Origin: a virus
Virus record (IMG/VR): IMGVR_UViG_3300042298_000647
Location: 1-28,504 of that record
Reading direction: 5' to 3' (one strand)
DNA: 28,504 bases
This document shows, one piece after another, positions 28,348 to 28,504 of the stretch; position 1 is the first letter of the stretch; the number at the start of each line of letters is the position of its first letter. The position numbers were made by a program, and so were the translations under genes. A model generated the notes under the pieces. The model did no database searches and was not told the origin of the DNA. It was given only the letters and a program-made list of their open reading frames with translations.

Positions 28348-28434
28348 CCCGGGATCCGCCGGGCCGGTGTCATCTCTGACGAAGTGATTACATCACACCT
28401 GTGAAGTCAGGTCAACAGCAATGTGATACATCAC
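28348..28434 (-). promoter_or_regulatory. Early promoter C with operator, second operator-like site and leader hairpin
   Basis: On the - strand: -35 TTGACC (28415-28410), 17-bp spacer, extended -10 TGA-TGTAAT (28392-28387). Operator TCACA-CC-TGTGA (28393-28404) abuts the -10. Upstream of the -35 a further inverted repeat GTGAT-AC-ATCAC (28423-28434) could be a second contact site. The leader contains CCCGG/CCGGG (28348-28352 with 28359-28363) shortly before the binding site of the 102-aa gene. Confidence 0.75.
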
Positions 28435-28504
28435 TCTGCTGCGTGGCGCTCGGCAATCGAGCCCCAGTCGCGGACGTAGTAGTTGCCGCGCATCCGCACG
28501 ATCG
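28431..28504 (-). CDS. 3' end of an early gene running off the window
   Basis: A - strand frame enters from the right edge and stops at TGA (complement of 28431-28433). The visible residues include MRGNYYVRDWGSIAERHAAE, with coding-type third positions. The Met could be a start of a 20-aa protein, but the two codons before it (Val, Arg) continue the same character, so a truncated longer gene is more likely. The stop overlaps the upstream operator-like repeat of promoter C. Confidence 0.55.
   Translation of the reverse strand, partial: IVRMRGNYYVRDWGSIAERHAAE

Noticed and set aside
24900-28440. CRISPR-like array because of repeated TCACA/TGTGA elements
   Set aside because: The elements are 12-18 bp, far apart, and tied to promoter positions; no regular spacers.
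1-28504. tRNA genes, integrase and attachment sites
   Set aside because: I saw no tRNA-like cloverleaf, no tyrosine or serine recombinase motif and no terminal repeat, so temperate status cannot be judged from this window.

Overview
The window is a piece of a tailed-phage (or prophage) genome, most likely a podovirus-type phage of a high-GC betaproteobacterial host. The phage call rests on a GH24 endolysin, a block of virion-type genes ending in a 2857-codon multidomain ('polyvalent') protein, and an opposite-strand block of recombination and replication genes packed with 4-bp ATGA overlaps. The host call is inference, from about 90% GC at third codon positions in ordinary coding stretches and from a general resemblance to Bcep22-type Burkholderia phages, which are known for giant virion proteins.

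Layout. Positions 1-434 are the 3' end of the endolysin gene, followed by a strong intrinsic terminator (509-533). From 548 to 17214 every main gene is on the + strand and reads as a late, virion-associated operon. In order: a Gln/Ala-rich protein with a strict 11-residue repeat, a GNAT-type acetyltransferase, a small membrane-active-looking protein, two helical proteins, the giant protein, a ferritin-like protein and an 854-aa polyvalent-type protein. From 28504 down to 17216 every gene is on the - strand and reads as the early/middle block. It holds many small hypothetical genes, a SpoT/MESH1-type HD hydrolase, a Sak4-type ATPase, a DUF669 protein, a PD-(D/E)XK nuclease with Cas4-like cysteines, an SF2 helicase, a free-standing HNH endonuclease, a DUF3310 protein and a MazG-like protein. 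The two blocks converge with 1 bp between stop codons; a terminator for the - strand lies inside the end of the + strand gene.

Regulation. Four - strand promoters share one architecture: TTGACC-like -35, extended -10 (TGA plus hexamer), and a TCACA-NN-TGTGA inverted repeat abutting the -10. Three are followed by a CCCGG/CCGGG hairpin just before the first ribosome binding site. This looks like a set of co-regulated early units under one repressor or activator that is not encoded in the window as far as I can tell.

Most unusual points. (1) The giant gene appears to carry small genes inside its linkers: an antisense gene (10334-10540) with an early-type -10, half operator and a leader nearly identical to that of the early gene at 28021-28329, plus two or three overprinted same-strand genes (7342-7548, 7735-7887, 12313-12537) where third-position GC moves from the giant frame to the nested frame. 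(2) The giant protein contains a RelA/SpoT-synthetase-like domain while the early block encodes a stand-alone HD alarmone-hydrolase-like protein and a MazG-like protein. (3) A ferritin-like gene sits in the late operon. (4) The 685-aa protein keeps an 11-residue register without slippage for about 308 residues.

No database search was possible. Family names come from motifs read in the translated sequence; percentages are hand counts.
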